The notes: generated from the sequence alone by a model not told the origin. Shown: positions 41,184 through 50,795, counted from the first letter of the stretch. The stretch: 64,000 nt of DNA from Hyphomicrobiales bacterium (GCA_002401155.1 NVSG01000002.1:1023-65022), one strand, 5' to 3'. Numbers and translations: made by a program.

Positions 41184-41298
41184 AGCCACCCGGTGCTAGC
41201 TGCGCCGCGCATTCGCAGGGCCCAAACGAAGTTTGGATACGCCCGTGAGAACAAGAATTTCCGTGAGAACAAACAAGCTTAGATTATTTTATCTAAGC
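41184..41298 (-). repeat. Composite 3'-end repeat, copy B (after receiver gene)
   Basis: On the minus strand: hairpin GCTTAGAT...ATCTAAGC (41298-41277) that contains the TAG stop of the receiver gene. Two TTGTTCTCACGG repeats follow (41272-41261 and 41254-41243), then GGGCGTATCCAAAC, a TTTGGGCCC palindrome and the GCAGCTAGC block shared with copy A. Confidence 0.82.
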
Positions 41299-41676
41299 AG
41301 CTTTGGGCTTGGCTTCCATTCCGATTTCCTGGAGTTTGGTACTCAGAATATTGCGATCAAACGGCTTCATCAGGAAGCCATTGGCCCCGGCGCGTTTGGC
41401 GCGGGTCATTTCTGCAACCATGATTTCGGATGTGCAGTAAAGTATTTTTACTTTTTGCGCGCCGTCCAGCGAACGGAATTCCTGAATGAATTCTGTGCCG
41501 CTCATGGATGGCAAACTCCAGTCCACAAGGATTGCATCGGGCATTTTGTGGCCGCACAAGTTCAATGCTTCATTGCCGTCGCCCGCTTCGACAACGATAA
41601 ATCCCATATCACGCAAGAGGCGATCTGCAACTTTTCGAATAACGGGGGAGTCATCCACAACCATAATAACTTGCAT
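41293..41676 (-). CDS. CheY-like single-domain response regulator
   Basis: A 127-residue receiver-only protein. Acidic pocket in MVVDDSPVIRKVADRLL, phospho-acceptor Asp near residue 52 in AILVDWSLPSMSGTEF, Thr in LYCTSE and Lys in GFLMKPFDRN. No output domain. Its place next to ctrA suggests a phosphorelay role, perhaps signalling with ChpT or motility. It is convergent with ctrA, and its 3' end is within the composite repeat. Confidence 0.88.
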   Translation of the reverse strand: MQVIMVVDDSPVIRKVADRLLRDMGFIVVEAGDGNEALNLCGHKMPDAILVDWSLPSMSGTEFIQEFRSLDGAQKVKILYCTSEIMVAEMTRAKRAGANGFLMKPFDRNILSTKLQEIGMEAKPKAA

Positions 41677-41851
41677 TTTTTGCTCCGGCCCATACGGGGT
41701 GAGGGCATGAGTTCAAACCGCATGCCCGGACTAATTAAATATCGTGCTAATTGGATATAATGTACCCGACATTTCCAATGAAATTCTTAATCGAATAGCA
41801 TTAGCTGGATGAATTAAATTCACGGTTAGCAAAAAGTGAATATTCCAGAGT

Positions 41852-43267
41852 TTAGCCTCTGTATTTACGGATAATTTTCGCCAATATTTGCAACGGCACC
41901 AGCATTTCTTCTTGTGAAATCGAGCTATATCCCATCAACAGGCCGGGTTGGCCATGATTCCCGGCGTAAAATGCTGAAAGCGGCGGGCAAATAAGATTTT
42001 GAACCTCTGCTTCCTTCGAAATTGCCACATCATTGGTGTTTTTTGGTAATTCCAGCGCGATTTGCATGCCAGCAAGATGGTTTTTGTGGCTGGCCATCTG
42101 CCCCAATTCCGAATGAAGCAATTCAACAAAAGTACGCTGTCTAGCACCATAGGTCCTGCGCATGCGCCTTATGTGACGATGAAATTCACCGTCTTCCATG
42201 AACGTTGCGAGCGGAAGTTGTGGTGCGATAGAGGTAGATACACCAAAATCCCGGAGTATTTGCCCAAATACCGAGAGCAATTTCTCCGGCACCACCATAT
42301 AGCCAAGCCGTAGGCCCGACGAAAATATTTTGGAAAACGTACCGATATAGATCACCCGCTGAATATGATCGAGCGCTGCAAGGGCGGGAATGGGGCGTCC
42401 TGCATAGCGAAATTCGCTATCAAAATCATCTTCAATAATCCAGCCGCCGGTTTCCTCCGCAAAGGCCAAAAACCGGTTGCGCTGCCCGGTCGGCATGGCT
42501 CCGCCCAAAGGGAATTGATGCGACGGGGTGAGGATGGTGAGGATCGGAGCGACATCAAATTTTTTGGGGCATTCGGCTCCCTGTTCACCCACCTTCATCC
42601 AGAGTGGAGACAGTCCCAAACTCATAGCCACGCGGCGCATTGGGGCATAGCCGGGATCTTCAAGCGCGATCACTTGTCCAGGTTTTGTCAGCGCCCGCAT
42701 GGCAATTTCCAGCGCGTTTCCAGCTCCGGCAGTCACCAGAATCTGCTCCGGCGCCGCCTCAATCCCACGCCATTCCGACAGATGGCTGGCAATCGCCTGA
42801 CGCAATCGCATATTGCCAAATTTATCGCTGGTGGTGATGATCTCGCGCGTCGCAGAGCGTGCCGATCGAGACACATGGCGTCCCCACGCCTCGTAGGGAA
42901 ACAATCTCATATCCGGAATCCCCGGTTCAAAATATCTTGGGCGCTCGGGTGAAGGTTGTGATGGTTTTAGGATAACCGATTTATGCGGTTTTCCCAGTGC
43001 TGTAAAAGCCCCCACATCACAGACAAATATCCCGGCCCCGGCGCGTGCCTCTCCATATCCTTCAGCAATTAATTGGTCATAAGCCGTCACAACTGTTGAA
43101 CGCGAAACGCCCAACTCACCAGCAAAAGTCCTGGTAGCCGGAAGCCGCGCACCTGATTCGAGTTTCCCGGTAATAATAAGCTGGCTCAGGCCTTCATAAA
43201 TTTGCTGGAACAGGGGTTCTGGAGCGTTGGTATCTACCGACAGACTGAGAAAAATAGCATTGGTCAT
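41852..43267 (-). CDS. MocR-type regulator (GntR HTH fused to aminotransferase fold)
   Basis: A 471-residue MocR protein. The N-terminal GntR wHTH has PLFQQIYEGLSQLIITGKLE and LPATRTFAGELGVSRSTVVTA. The C-terminal fold-type-I aminotransferase-like domain has VTAGAGNALEIAMRAL, DDFDSEFRYAGRP and YIGTFSKIFSSGLRLGY, with the PLP lysine in T-F-S-K. The start MTNAIFLSLS at 43267 is preferred. It is divergent from a PNPOx-like gene, which it probably regulates, perhaps in response to PLP or amino acids. Confidence 0.92.
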   Translation of the reverse strand: MTNAIFLSLSVDTNAPEPLFQQIYEGLSQLIITGKLESGARLPATRTFAGELGVSRSTVVTAYDQLIAEGYGEARAGAGIFVCDVGAFTALGKPHKSVILKPSQPSPERPRYFEPGIPDMRLFPYEAWGRHVSRSARSATREIITTSDKFGNMRLRQAIASHLSEWRGIEAAPEQILVTAGAGNALEIAMRALTKPGQVIALEDPGYAPMRRVAMSLGLSPLWMKVGEQGAECPKKFDVAPILTILTPSHQFPLGGAMPTGQRNRFLAFAEETGGWIIEDDFDSEFRYAGRPIPALAALDHIQRVIYIGTFSKIFSSGLRLGYMVVPEKLLSVFGQILRDFGVSTSIAPQLPLATFMEDGEFHRHIRRMRRTYGARQRTFVELLHSELGQMASHKNHLAGMQIALELPKNTNDVAISKEAEVQNLICPPLSAFYAGNHGQPGLLMGYSSISQEEMLVPLQILAKIIRKYRG

Positions 43268-43270
43268 AAT

Positions 43271-43304
43271 AAAATTGGACTGGTTGAAATAGCAAAATTT
43301 GGAC
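43271..43304. promoter_or_regulatory. Candidate MocR operator: two direct repeats
   Basis: AAAATTGGAC (43271-43280) and AAAATTTGGAC (43294-43304) are direct repeats about 24 bp apart between the divergent genes. MocR regulators usually bind such direct repeats. The short 94-nt intergenic region also has AATCCAAACC, a near inverse of one half. Confidence 0.5.
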
Positions 43305-43361
43305 CTTTTCATTAATCCTCTTTTCTCCGAAAAACAATCCAAACCTTTTTGGAGATAAATT

Positions 43362-44015
43362 ATGAGCAGCGACCAATTATCAATCACCGAACGCACGCGG
43401 GTCAAACGGGGACATACACGGGCAAGTTTTGACCGCAAAATCCTCTATGAAATTCTGGACGCAACCCTGCTTTGCCATGTGGGTTATCTCAGAGATGGAA
43501 AACCGGCGGTTATCCCAACCGTGCAATGGCGTGAAGGCGATCACATCTACTGGCATGGTTCCAGCGCTAGCCGCGCCCTTAAAAATTCCATTGATGAGGA
43601 TGTATGCCTGAGCGTGACTCATTTGGACGGCCTCATTCTGGCTCGTTCAGCCTTCCATCATTCGGTCAATTATCGATCAGCTGTGATTTACGGCAAGGCG
43701 ACTAAAATCATCGATCCAGACCTTAAGGCAAAAAAACTGGAGAATATGGTTGAAAAAATTATGCCCGGTCGCTGGCCTCATCTGCGTGCGATGACTGCCA
43801 AAGAAGTTAAAGCCACCATGGTGCTTTCCATGCCAATAGAAGAAGCCTCGGCAAAAATCAGAACCGGCGGCCCAATCGATGATGACGAGGATTACGAACT
43901 GCCAATCTGGGCAGGCATTGTGCCAATTCATTCGATGATGGGGGAGGTGGAAGCCGACCCGCGCAATCTGCAAGGACTGGAAATACCCGAACATGTTTCA
44001 AATTTGGTGCGTTGA
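43362..44015 (+). CDS. PNPOx-like flavin-binding protein
   Basis: A 217-residue member of the pyridoxamine 5'-phosphate oxidase-like split-barrel family (FMN-binding type, related to the nitroreductase/MSMEG group). Segments are DATLLCHVGYLRDGKPAVIP, VQWREGDHIYWHGSSASRAL, FHHSVNYRSAVIYGKATKI. A typical divergent partner of MocR genes. Specific substrate unknown; probably reduces or detoxifies a small molecule. Confidence 0.85.
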   Translation: MSSDQLSITERTRVKRGHTRASFDRKILYEILDATLLCHVGYLRDGKPAVIPTVQWREGDHIYWHGSSASRALKNSIDEDVCLSVTHLDGLILARSAFHHSVNYRSAVIYGKATKIIDPDLKAKKLENMVEKIMPGRWPHLRAMTAKEVKATMVLSMPIEEASAKIRTGGPIDDDEDYELPIWAGIVPIHSMMGEVEADPRNLQGLEIPEHVSNLVR

Positions 44016-44055
44016 ATCTATATTCTTATGAGTCAATCATGGGGGTTTAGAAATA

Positions 44056-44682
44056 ATGAAACGCATTTGCTTTGTTGGAGCGTCAACCGTTGAAGGTTTG
44101 GGAGATGAAACTGGTCTTGGCTGGCCGGGCCGCTTGCGCCCGAGCGCACCTGACGACACAGTCTTTTTTAACTTGGGAGTTCGCGGCCAAACGGTAGAAG
44201 AAATTCAGGATCGGGCGGCACGCGAATGCTGTGCCCGCATTCTTGAACCGGCTCTGGGCGGTATTGTCTTTTGCTCTGGTGTCAACGATCTTGGCCGAAT
44301 TGAAAATGGCCAGTTCAGAACTCCAGAACGTAAACCGCCAATTGCCCTTCGAAAAATGATCCTTGAGCTAAAGGAAATCGCCCCGGTCATCGGCATCAGC
44401 CCGTTTCCGGTATTTGAACCAAAAATGCCATTTCATTCAGCCACAGCGGGCATGACGTTCAATTTTCAAAACGAGGATATCGCCCGTGCAAGCCGAGCTT
44501 ACGAAACAATTTGCGAAGAGCTTGAAGTGCCGTACCTACAAGCCCATCCAATCCTGATGAAAAGCGGGGCGTATACTGAAGGACTGGCAGGAAATGATGG
44601 CCTTCATCCGGACGGTGCCGGATATCAGGTCGTTGCAGATTTAATCTCGCAATGGGAACCATGGCAAAAACTTGTAAGCTAA
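44056..44682 (+). CDS. SGNH/GDSL hydrolase
   Basis: A 208-residue SGNH hydrolase. Block I is CFVGASTVEGLGDE (nucleophile Ser), the Gly block NLGVRGQTVEEI, the Asn block FCSGVNDLGRIENG, and the His block DGLHPDGAGYQVV. All four blocks are intact. No signal peptide, so a cytoplasmic esterase or thioesterase is expected. It is convergent with the TerC gene and overlaps it by 4 nt. Confidence 0.88.
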   Translation: MKRICFVGASTVEGLGDETGLGWPGRLRPSAPDDTVFFNLGVRGQTVEEIQDRAARECCARILEPALGGIVFCSGVNDLGRIENGQFRTPERKPPIALRKMILELKEIAPVIGISPFPVFEPKMPFHSATAGMTFNFQNEDIARASRAYETICEELEVPYLQAHPILMKSGAYTEGLAGNDGLHPDGAGYQVVADLISQWEPWQKLVS

Positions 44683-45290
44683 AAGCCGATCATTGGAGCC
44701 ACTTGCGGCCAACCGTCCCACATCATGTCGAGGGACAGATAAACCAGAAAAACCAATCCGGCATATGAGAGCATCGGGTATTTGGTCATCAGCCTCATGA
44801 TCATGGTTGCAAAAAACGCCATGAAGGCAATGGCTAGAACCAAACCAAAAATCAGCAATGCGGTATCATCGCGTGCGATGGCCGCAACTGCGATCACATT
44901 GTCGATCGACATGGAAACATCGGCGATGGTGATCGTTACCAGCGCACTGATTAGCTGGCGACGGGGTGATCCCTGATAACCCTCGGCAGTGAGTGCCTTT
45001 TCCGCATCTGCAGAAAGATGCGCGCGCAGTTCATGGTAAAACCGCACACAAACCCATGCCAGCAACAAACCGCCAAAAAACAGGATTCCCGGAATTTCAA
45101 TCAGGTAAGTCGCCATTGCTGCAAAAACAATGCGCAAGACAGCAGCAAGGGCCATGCCAAGGAAAATCGCTTTTTTGCGAAGCACCGGTGACAGACCAGC
45201 CGCAGCCATGCCAATCACCAACGCATTGTCGCCTGAAAGGATAATGTCTGCAAAAATAATTTGGCAAATGCTGAGGAATTGATCAGACAT
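44679..45290 (-). CDS. TerC/YjbE family integral membrane protein
   Basis: A 203-residue protein with about seven membrane spans of the TerC family (YjbE type), linked to metal ion efflux, especially manganese. Signature LSGDNALVIGMAAAGL appears near residue 18 and IADVSMSIDNVIAVAA near residue 122; the conserved Asp residues of these motifs probably bind the cation. No Mn riboswitch was recognisable in the 279-nt upstream gap. Confidence 0.9.
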   Translation of the reverse strand: MSDQFLSICQIIFADIILSGDNALVIGMAAAGLSPVLRKKAIFLGMALAAVLRIVFAAMATYLIEIPGILFFGGLLLAWVCVRFYHELRAHLSADAEKALTAEGYQGSPRRQLISALVTITIADVSMSIDNVIAVAAIARDDTALLIFGLVLAIAFMAFFATMIMRLMTKYPMLSYAGLVFLVYLSLDMMWDGWPQVAPMIGF

Positions 45291-45593
45291 TACGATACGT
45301 TCTTGAAGGAAAGACTTGGCCGCAAAGACAGATAGGGATGGTGTTTAGCCAGTTTCAATTATTCATAACCCCGTTTTAGTATGCCCATAATCACAGCTAT
45401 TGTCTTGCACACCGAAAATCAAGACCTGCCACCAGCTCATAGGTAAAATACTGTGTCGAGTGAACACATATTTGATGCGTCATGACGAGCGCGTGAACAG
45501 GCTTGATACCCTGATCAATGGTAGTTAGGGTCAAGACCAGTAACGTAATGATTATTTTGGCAATTCTAATTGCCAATAAGGGTAGAATTCAAA

Positions 45594-46730
45594 TTGTCCG
45601 AGATAACAAAAGAAACCGTTTTTGCAGCCCTTTCCAAAATTAAGGGCCCCGATATGACTGGCGATCTGATCTCGCTTGGTCTGGTAAGTGATGTTTTCAT
45701 CACCGATGGCAAAGTAATTTTTTCAATCAACGTACCCGCCGAAAGAGCGCAAGAGCTTGAACCTCTGCGCAAGGCTGCGGAAATGACCGTGGCTGATCTC
45801 GATGGAGTTTCAAAGGTCATTGTGGCCCTCACTGCCGAGCGAAAAGTGGGCGGCGCGGCGCCTGTTCAATCAGCCCCTCCGGCAACGGCCCCTCGTGCGG
45901 CTGCTCCTGCTGCGCCCGAAAAAGTCGGCGTTCCGGGTGTTAAATACATCATCTCGGTTGCTTCCGGCAAAGGCGGCGTTGGCAAGTCCACCACCTCGGT
46001 AAACCTTGCTCTGGCGCTTCAAAAACTGGGTAATAAAGTTGGCATTCTGGATGCAGATATTTACGGCCCGTCCATGCCACGTCTGCTGGGCATCACCGGA
46101 AAACCCACAGCCAATGGCCGCATCCTAACGCCGATGGAAGGCTATGGCCTGAAAGTCATGTCCATGGGGTTTCTCGTAGAAGAAGATACGCCAATGATCT
46201 GGCGTGGTCCGATGGTAATTTCTGCCCTGACGCAAATGCTGAACGAAGTGGATTGGGGTGAGCTGGATATGCTCATCGTTGATATGCCGCCAGGTACGGG
46301 CGACGCGCAATTGACCATGGCGCAAAAAGTGCCGTTGGCTGGTGCCGTGATCGTTTCAACCCCGCAGGATATCGCCTTGATCGATGCACGAAAAGGGTTG
46401 AACATGTTTCGCAAGGTCAATGTGCCGATCCTCGGTATTGTTGAAAATATGAGCACGTTCATCTGTCCAAAATGCGGTGAGCGCTCGGATATTTTCGGCC
46501 ATGGCGGCGCGAAAGATGAAGCCAAACGCCTCGGTGTTCCTTTCCTCGGAGAGGTTCCATTGCATATGGATATTCGCCAGACGTCTGATAGTGGCACACC
46601 AATTGTTGCCTCTTCCCCTGATAGTGAGCACGCCAAGGCATATATTGCCATTGCCGAAAAGATGCTGGAAAGATTGAATGCCGAGCAAAATATGGCAGGC
46701 AATGAAGCGCCAAAAATCATCATGGAGTGA
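45594..46730 (+). CDS. apbC: Iron-sulphur cluster carrier ApbC/Mrp
   Basis: A 378-residue Mrp/NBP35 P-loop protein. An N-terminal MIP18-type domain (ETVFAALSKIKGPD, ISLGLVSDVFITDG) is followed by an Ala/Pro linker. The deviant Walker A is SVASGKGGVGKSTTSVNLAL, then DADIYGPSMPRLLG and VDMPPGTGDAQLT. The CPKC pair in STFICPKCGERSDIFG holds the bridging Fe-S cluster. A TTG start at 45594 gives the usual N-terminus; the frame is open to a TTG 24 nt upstream. Confidence 0.93.
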   Translation: MSEITKETVFAALSKIKGPDMTGDLISLGLVSDVFITDGKVIFSINVPAERAQELEPLRKAAEMTVADLDGVSKVIVALTAERKVGGAAPVQSAPPATAPRAAAPAAPEKVGVPGVKYIISVASGKGGVGKSTTSVNLALALQKLGNKVGILDADIYGPSMPRLLGITGKPTANGRILTPMEGYGLKVMSMGFLVEEDTPMIWRGPMVISALTQMLNEVDWGELDMLIVDMPPGTGDAQLTMAQKVPLAGAVIVSTPQDIALIDARKGLNMFRKVNVPILGIVENMSTFICPKCGERSDIFGHGGAKDEAKRLGVPFLGEVPLHMDIRQTSDSGTPIVASSPDSEHAKAYIAIAEKMLERLNAEQNMAGNEAPKIIME

Positions 46731-46772
46731 GGGCGTCATTCTGCTTCGGGCAAATGATTGAGGAGAAATAAT

Positions 46773-47717
46773 ATGAGCTGGAATCCATTGCTGGAACCGC
46801 GCGATGTTACCGCTGATTCTGTTGATTCAATCGACACCCTGATCATCCCGCGCGCTCGTGATCTAGGCGGTTTTGCAGTGCGCCGCGCGCTTCCTGCGCC
46901 GAAACGTCAAATGGTTGGTCCGTTCATATTTTTCGATCATGTGGGCCCTGCTGAATTCATTTCCGGTGATGGTGGAGTGGACGTGCGTCCCCATCCCCAT
47001 ATCGGCATCGCCACGGTGACTTATTTATATAAGGGCGAATTTATGCACCGGGATTCAACCGGCGTTACCCAAATGATTTATCCCGGCGAAGTGAACTGGA
47101 TGATTGCCGGAGGCGGGGTCACCCACTCCGAGCGCACCAGTGAAGAAACACGCAAGAATGCCCATTCCCTGCACGGGGTACAAACATGGGTGGTATTGCC
47201 TGAAGAAGCGGAGGAAATGGACGCGGCCTTCGAACATCATGGCAAAGAGGCATTACCGCTGCTTGAAGGCGAAGGAAAACAAGTACGTCTGATCATCGGC
47301 TCGGCCTACGGTGCAACCGCACCGGTAAAAACATTTTCCGAAATGTTTTATCTTGATGCGGTTCTGGCACCCGGTGCCGCAATTCCCCTGCCGGATAATC
47401 ATGAAGATCGCGGCGCTTATGTCATCGAAGGATCTGTCGAAGTGGCTGGTGATGTTTTTGAAGAAGGCCGGATGATGGTTTTTCGCCCCGGCGACAAAGT
47501 ATCACTAAAGGCCGGAGAAAAGGGCGCACGTTTGATGTTGCTCGGCGGTGAAACGCTCAATGGTCCGCGTTATATCTGGTGGAATTTTGTTGCTTCCTCC
47601 AAGGAAAAAATTGAAGAGGCGAAACAGGCATGGCGTGCTGGCGACTGGGAAGACGGTCGCTTCAAATTGCCAAATGATGACAAGGCCGAATTCATTCCCC
47701 TGCCGGATAATGCTTGA
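46773..47717 (+). CDS. Pirin family protein
   Basis: A 314-residue bicupin pirin. The N-terminal cupin shows GPFIFFDHVGPAEF, VRPHPHIGIATVTYL (metal-binding His residues) and WMIAGGGVTHSER with His and Glu. The C-terminal cupin has GAAIPLPDNHEDRGAYVIEG. Pirins are iron-binding, some with quercetinase or regulatory activity. ATG at 46773 has GAGGAG upstream. The stop overlaps the MFS start by 1 nt, so the two are coupled. Confidence 0.93.
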   Translation: MSWNPLLEPRDVTADSVDSIDTLIIPRARDLGGFAVRRALPAPKRQMVGPFIFFDHVGPAEFISGDGGVDVRPHPHIGIATVTYLYKGEFMHRDSTGVTQMIYPGEVNWMIAGGGVTHSERTSEETRKNAHSLHGVQTWVVLPEEAEEMDAAFEHHGKEALPLLEGEGKQVRLIIGSAYGATAPVKTFSEMFYLDAVLAPGAAIPLPDNHEDRGAYVIEGSVEVAGDVFEEGRMMVFRPGDKVSLKAGEKGARLMLLGGETLNGPRYIWWNFVASSKEKIEEAKQAWRAGDWEDGRFKLPNDDKAEFIPLPDNA

Positions 47718-48940
47718 TGGAAAGTGCTGCTAAAGAAGACCATTCCTATGGCTGGGTGATCGTTGCCGCTTCGACCTATTGCATGATTTTGGCCTTTGGC
47801 GCGAACCTTACAGTCTCCGTTTTAATCGATCCGCTTCAGGCCGAATTTGGTTGGTCACGGGCTCAAATCTCAATTGCCTACACCATGCTCACAGTAGGTG
47901 CTGCCATTGGCGGCCTGTTTTGGGGCGGGCTTTCGGACCGCATTGGCGCAAAGAAAATCGCTTTCTTTGGTGCCGTTGTTCTCTCGGTCCAATTGGTGTT
48001 GATCAGTTACCAATCCGAGCTATGGGCAATTTATGCGCTCTATTTTGTTTTGGGTGCATTTGGCATCGGGGCACTTTTCACACCCTTGCTGGCCCTCACT
48101 GGATTGTGGTTTAGCAAAAACAAAGGGCTGGCTTTGGGCATTGTGACAGCCGGTGGTGCCATCGGGCAGGGGGCAATTCCCTTCGCTGAGCGCATGATGA
48201 TTTCCTCATGGGGCTGGCGCGATGCGATGTTCTATCTCGGCATCGCCTATATTGTGACGCTCATTCCCGTTTTGTTTTTCCTAAAGCAGCCACCGATGTT
48301 TGAAGCGGGTGCAAGTAGATTAAAGAAATCCAATGAAAACACATGGGGTATCTCCCATATGATCACCCTGCCGTGGCTTTCATTTGCTGGCCTGTTTTGC
48401 TGCATCTGCATGTCGGCGCCGTTAATCCATTTGGTGCCATTGGGTATGGATTTGGGCCTCGGTCCAGAAACCGCAGCCAGCTTGCTATTCGTTTTGATGG
48501 TAAGCGGTTTGTTCGGTCGCCTGTTCTTTGGATCATTCGCCGACAGAGTTGGTGGCTTGAAAGCCTATTTTCTTGCCTCCGTCGGACAAACCGTATCGGT
48601 TTTCTGGTTCACTCAAACCACATCCTTGCCACTGCTATATGTTATTTCCGTTGTATTTGGTTTCGCTTTTGCAGGCGTCATGACCTGCCTGATCATCTGC
48701 GCTCAACAGGCAGCACCCGTGCGACTGACCGGGCTTGCGGTTGCGATGGTTTCAGGAACCGCATGGGTTGGCATGGGCGTTGGGGGCTTTCAAGCCGGAT
48801 ATTTCTTTGATCTAAACGGCAGCTACACCACATCCTTTGCCAATGCAGCTATTGCTGGCATGATCAATCTAACCATCCTCATCGCCCTGTTTGCATACAG
48901 GCGCAATCGGGGAATGGGTGGTTCAATTCAGGCCGCTTAG
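47717..48940 (+). CDS. MFS transporter
   Basis: A 407-residue major facilitator with 12 predicted spans, of the monocarboxylate/oxalate-formate type. The family loop GGLFWGGLSDRIGAKK after span 2, DPLQAEFGWSRAQISIAY at the start and GRLFFGSFADRVGGLKAYF in the second half support the call. The substrate is probably an organic or aromatic acid, given the neighbouring hpa genes, but this is inference. Confidence 0.9.
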   Translation: MESAAKEDHSYGWVIVAASTYCMILAFGANLTVSVLIDPLQAEFGWSRAQISIAYTMLTVGAAIGGLFWGGLSDRIGAKKIAFFGAVVLSVQLVLISYQSELWAIYALYFVLGAFGIGALFTPLLALTGLWFSKNKGLALGIVTAGGAIGQGAIPFAERMMISSWGWRDAMFYLGIAYIVTLIPVLFFLKQPPMFEAGASRLKKSNENTWGISHMITLPWLSFAGLFCCICMSAPLIHLVPLGMDLGLGPETAASLLFVLMVSGLFGRLFFGSFADRVGGLKAYFLASVGQTVSVFWFTQTTSLPLLYVISVVFGFAFAGVMTCLIICAQQAAPVRLTGLAVAMVSGTAWVGMGVGGFQAGYFFDLNGSYTTSFANAAIAGMINLTILIALFAYRRNRGMGGSIQAA

Positions 48941-50262
48941 CGATCTAACCCGACGCCTTTGAAACGCGAACGCACGGTGAACCATGCTCCGATATCAAGA
49001 AGCGGTCGCGGCGGTAGCCATGTGGCAGGTTCAAAGGCCAGACAATCATCGATCAATGACGACTGCCCATCACAAGCATATTCTGCCAAAGCGGTTCCAA
49101 ACGCTGTGCCTCGACTAACGCCGGAGCCATTAAACACACCTGCATAATAGATGTTGGTTTCTTGTTGGCCAAAGAAATTGGTGCCATTGGCGCTGATCCC
49201 TTCAACGCCCGACCATGAATATTCAAACGGCACATCCGCCAATTGCGGATAGCGTTTTTCGAAAGCTTCACGATGAACGCGCTGGCGGGAGACCAGCGTC
49301 TGATCATCAAACAATTTCGCCCCATTATATTCAGCGGTATTACGCAGGCAAATCCGCCCGTCTGTCGTCAGCCGAACAGTCGCACCACCGCGATGAAGCG
49401 ATAACGACCCCCAATGAGAAAGACTACCAAGACTGGCCAACTCATCTTTACCAAGCACCCGCGTTACGCTGCCGGTTAAAGTGCTACCAATCATATAACG
49501 GTTCAAAACCCCAAGCTTTGGTGCTTCATAATTGGTTGCGATAAACAGCTTGTCTGTTTGTACTTCACCAGCTTCAAGTTGGAGAGTGATGGGCGTTCTG
49601 TTCGAAATTGAAAGAACCGCACTTTGCTCGCAGAGCGTCACGTTTTTGGGAAGACTATCTGCCAGCCCCTGCACCAGCGCAGCCGGTTGTAGCAGCACTC
49701 CACCGGGAACATGGATGCCGGAATGGTAGTGCCGGGTTCCCAGTTTTTCATTCAAGGCCTCGCGATCGTGGACATGATGTTTGATCTCCATCCTTTGGAG
49801 AAGTTTTTCCAAATACCCACATTCCTGCTTTGATATTTCGTCAGCAGCAACATGATAGAAGCCATCGTCGCGCCACTGGCAATCAATCGAATGCGCTGAA
49901 ACCTGTTCACGCAATAATTCCAGACCAGCCTGATTGGCCCGGTTGATCCGGCGATAATCATCAATTTGCGCGGCCAATGGTGGTTGTAAATTATCGCTGA
50001 AAAAATGGCTGACCGATACAGCAAAACCGGAATTTCGCCCGGACGCTCCCTGTCCGATATCCCGAGCTTCCAGTAATAAAATCTCCTGATCCGGATGCAG
50101 CTCCGCCAACCGGCGAGCGCAGGAAAGCCCAGTCACTCCGGCGCCAATCACGGTGAAGGCGGCGCGGTGTTTTCCTTTAAGAGCTGGCTTGGCAGTGCGC
50201 GGTGCAAGCAGTTCTGCCCACCCATGTGCATCGGTAGCATAATCTTTGGAACTTGAACTCAT
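48937..50262 (-). CDS. FAD-dependent oxidoreductase, DAO family
   Basis: A 441-residue protein with an N-terminal dinucleotide-binding motif FTVIGAGVTGLSCARRLAE (residues about 37-55) and the DAO block ARDIGQGASGRNSGFAVSVS. The C-terminal YYAGVFNGSGVSRGTAFG is typical of glycine oxidase / gamma-glutamylputrescine oxidase relatives. Amine or amino acid substrate is expected. The MSSSSKDY start at 50262 is preferred. Convergent with the MFS gene with 4-nt overlap. Confidence 0.88.
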   Translation of the reverse strand: MSSSSKDYATDAHGWAELLAPRTAKPALKGKHRAAFTVIGAGVTGLSCARRLAELHPDQEILLLEARDIGQGASGRNSGFAVSVSHFFSDNLQPPLAAQIDDYRRINRANQAGLELLREQVSAHSIDCQWRDDGFYHVAADEISKQECGYLEKLLQRMEIKHHVHDREALNEKLGTRHYHSGIHVPGGVLLQPAALVQGLADSLPKNVTLCEQSAVLSISNRTPITLQLEAGEVQTDKLFIATNYEAPKLGVLNRYMIGSTLTGSVTRVLGKDELASLGSLSHWGSLSLHRGGATVRLTTDGRICLRNTAEYNGAKLFDDQTLVSRQRVHREAFEKRYPQLADVPFEYSWSGVEGISANGTNFFGQQETNIYYAGVFNGSGVSRGTAFGTALAEYACDGQSSLIDDCLAFEPATWLPPRPLLDIGAWFTVRSRFKGVGLDR

Positions 50263-50387
50263 CAATAGAACCCCATGGAAGCTTGCGCCAATTAGCAGGC
50301 CAGCCATTTACCTGTTTCAGTTTTTGCCATAGCTTTGCCTAGTTCACTCGTACATGGAGTGAGATCACAATTAAATAGGAAAACCCA

Positions 50388-50795
50388 ATGAATTTGAAAT
50401 TGCACCACATCAATTTATCCACCAACAATGTTGGTGCAATGGACGATTTTTATAAAGATGTTCTGGGCTTGGAACAGCAAAAGACCGACATGCCATCACT
50501 GGAAAAAAACAAAGGCTATTCCGGCGATGTTTCCATTGTCTCTGACGGCCAAACTCAAATGCATCTTTCCGAGCGCGATGTGATGGCAGGTTTTCGCACC
50601 GGGGAATTAGTCAATCCGGTAGAGCGCGGCCACATCGCTTTCCGCACCGATGATATCAAAGCCTTCATGGCGCGTCTTGATGAAAAAGGCATTCCCTATT
50701 CCGACTGGAAGCATTTGGCGGTTGCCGACTGGCACCAGATTTTCTTCTTTGATCCCGACGGCAATGTCATCGAGGTGCACGAGGTGCTGAAGTAA
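50388..50795 (+). CDS. VOC family protein (glyoxalase/dioxygenase fold)
   Basis: A 135-residue single VOC module pair. LHHINLSTNNVGAMDDFYKD at the start and DWHQIFFFDPDGNVIEVHE at the end provide the usual His and Glu metal ligands. Possibly a glyoxalase, lyase or accessory dioxygenase. It lies just upstream of the hpa operon but 124 nt and a promoter separate them. Confidence 0.87.
   Translation: MNLKLHHINLSTNNVGAMDDFYKDVLGLEQQKTDMPSLEKNKGYSGDVSIVSDGQTQMHLSERDVMAGFRTGELVNPVERGHIAFRTDDIKAFMARLDEKGIPYSDWKHLAVADWHQIFFFDPDGNVIEVHEVLK

Noticed and set aside
41018-41248. Open frame running through the ctrA terminator into repeat B
   Set aside because: It overlaps ctrA out of frame and crosses a strong terminator; not coding.
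45291-45569. Mn riboswitch (yybP-ykoY) before the TerC gene
   Set aside because: TerC genes often carry one, but the conserved paired loops could not be recognised in the upstream sequence.
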